Shown one piece after another: positions 6,417 through 6,539 of a stretch of 6,539 nucleotides of DNA. Made by a program: the position numbers and the translations under genes. The stretch's first letter is position 1. Each line of letters opens with the position of its first letter. The stretch comes from Salinicoccus sp. UBA3372 (GTDB lineage Bacteria; Bacillota; Bacilli; Staphylococcales; Salinicoccaceae). The stretch covers positions 4,342-10,880 of the forward strand of contig DEQG01000066.1 of the NCBI GenBank assembly GCA_002360325.1. The letters run 5' to 3'. Below the pieces are notes generated by a model. It searched no databases. It saw only the letters and a program-made list of their open reading frames with translations, and was not told the origin of the DNA.

Positions 6417-6539
6417 TCAGTCATTCAAATAGACGGTTTTATCATCCGACAGGGACCGTGTTATATCGATGATCCGTTGGTTCAATGAGCCTCCGAATGC
6501 CAGATTCAGCTGGAAAAGCTGCTGCATAAACGGACCATC
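6417..6539 (-). CDS. Unidentified protein, C-terminal 40 residues only (gene cut by the window edge)
   Basis: The minus strand is open from the right edge to a TGA at 6417-6419 and encodes 40 residues ending SDDKTVYLND. The composition is protein-like (QQLFQLNLAFGGSLNQRIID), and the opposite-facing bidirectional terminator just beyond the stop supports a real convergent gene. One other minus frame is open for about 31 codons, but it stops well before the terminator. I do not recognise the family. It does not resemble the C-terminus of FdhD as I recall it, although FdhD would have been a logical neighbour. Confidence 0.6.
   Translation of the reverse strand, partial: DGPFMQQLFQLNLAFGGSLNQRIIDITRSLSDDKTVYLND

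Noticed and set aside
1..6539. Searched for CRISPR repeats, tRNA or rRNA genes, insertion-sequence ends and a phage or defence cassette.
   Set aside because: No regularly spaced repeats, cloverleaf sequences, transposase-like frames or terminal inverted repeats were seen. Coding density is high with ordinary housekeeping genes. Apart from the 208-base divergent region, no gap exceeds about 150 bases.

Overview
The window most likely comes from a member of the Staphylococcaceae (Firmicutes). The gene families, their close similarity to staphylococcal versions, the A/G-rich Shine-Dalgarno sequences, the TTG start codons and the hairpin terminators all point that way. Base composition looks less AT-rich than S. 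aureus, so a relative such as Salinicoccus or Jeotgalicoccus is my guess. That guess rests on impression, not on a database search.

Layout. (1) Positions 1-1637, minus strand: a two-gene osmoprotectant (betaine/carnitine/choline-type) ABC transporter. The ATPase gene comes first and overlaps the permease gene by an ATGA. The permease runs off the left edge. At the edge it is entering an extra hydrophobic segment, which suggests a permease fused to a substrate-binding domain (OpuF-type). (2) Positions 1638-1845: a divergent intergenic region with a candidate promoter for the transporter, a CRP/FNR-like half-palindrome and a candidate scdA promoter. (3) Positions 1846-2559, plus strand: scdA, a di-iron iron-sulfur cluster repair protein, followed by its own hairpin terminator. 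(4) Positions 2627-6350, plus strand: a promoter and a two-gene operon. It encodes a 986-residue molybdopterin formate dehydrogenase catalytic subunit (FdhA/ForC) and a DUF1641 partner (ForE), joined by a one-base stop/start overlap. (5) A perfect 19-bp bidirectional hairpin terminator, then the 3' end of an unidentified convergent gene reaching the right edge.

How it fits together. The dehydrogenase carries sites for one [2Fe-2S] and four [4Fe-4S] clusters plus the molybdenum centre. It matches the non-canonical ForCE type of Bacillus subtilis: the catalytic histidine next to the Mo-ligating cysteine is glutamine, and by my alignment the usual active-site arginine is threonine. In B. subtilis this pair passes electrons from formate to menaquinone through ForE. 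Here ForE ends in a hydrophobic, lysine-capped tail that could anchor it to the membrane. ScdA, which repairs Fe-S clusters damaged by oxidative or nitrosative stress, sits immediately upstream of this Fe-S-rich enzyme but appears to be a separate transcription unit. The osmoprotectant transporter seems to be unrelated in function.
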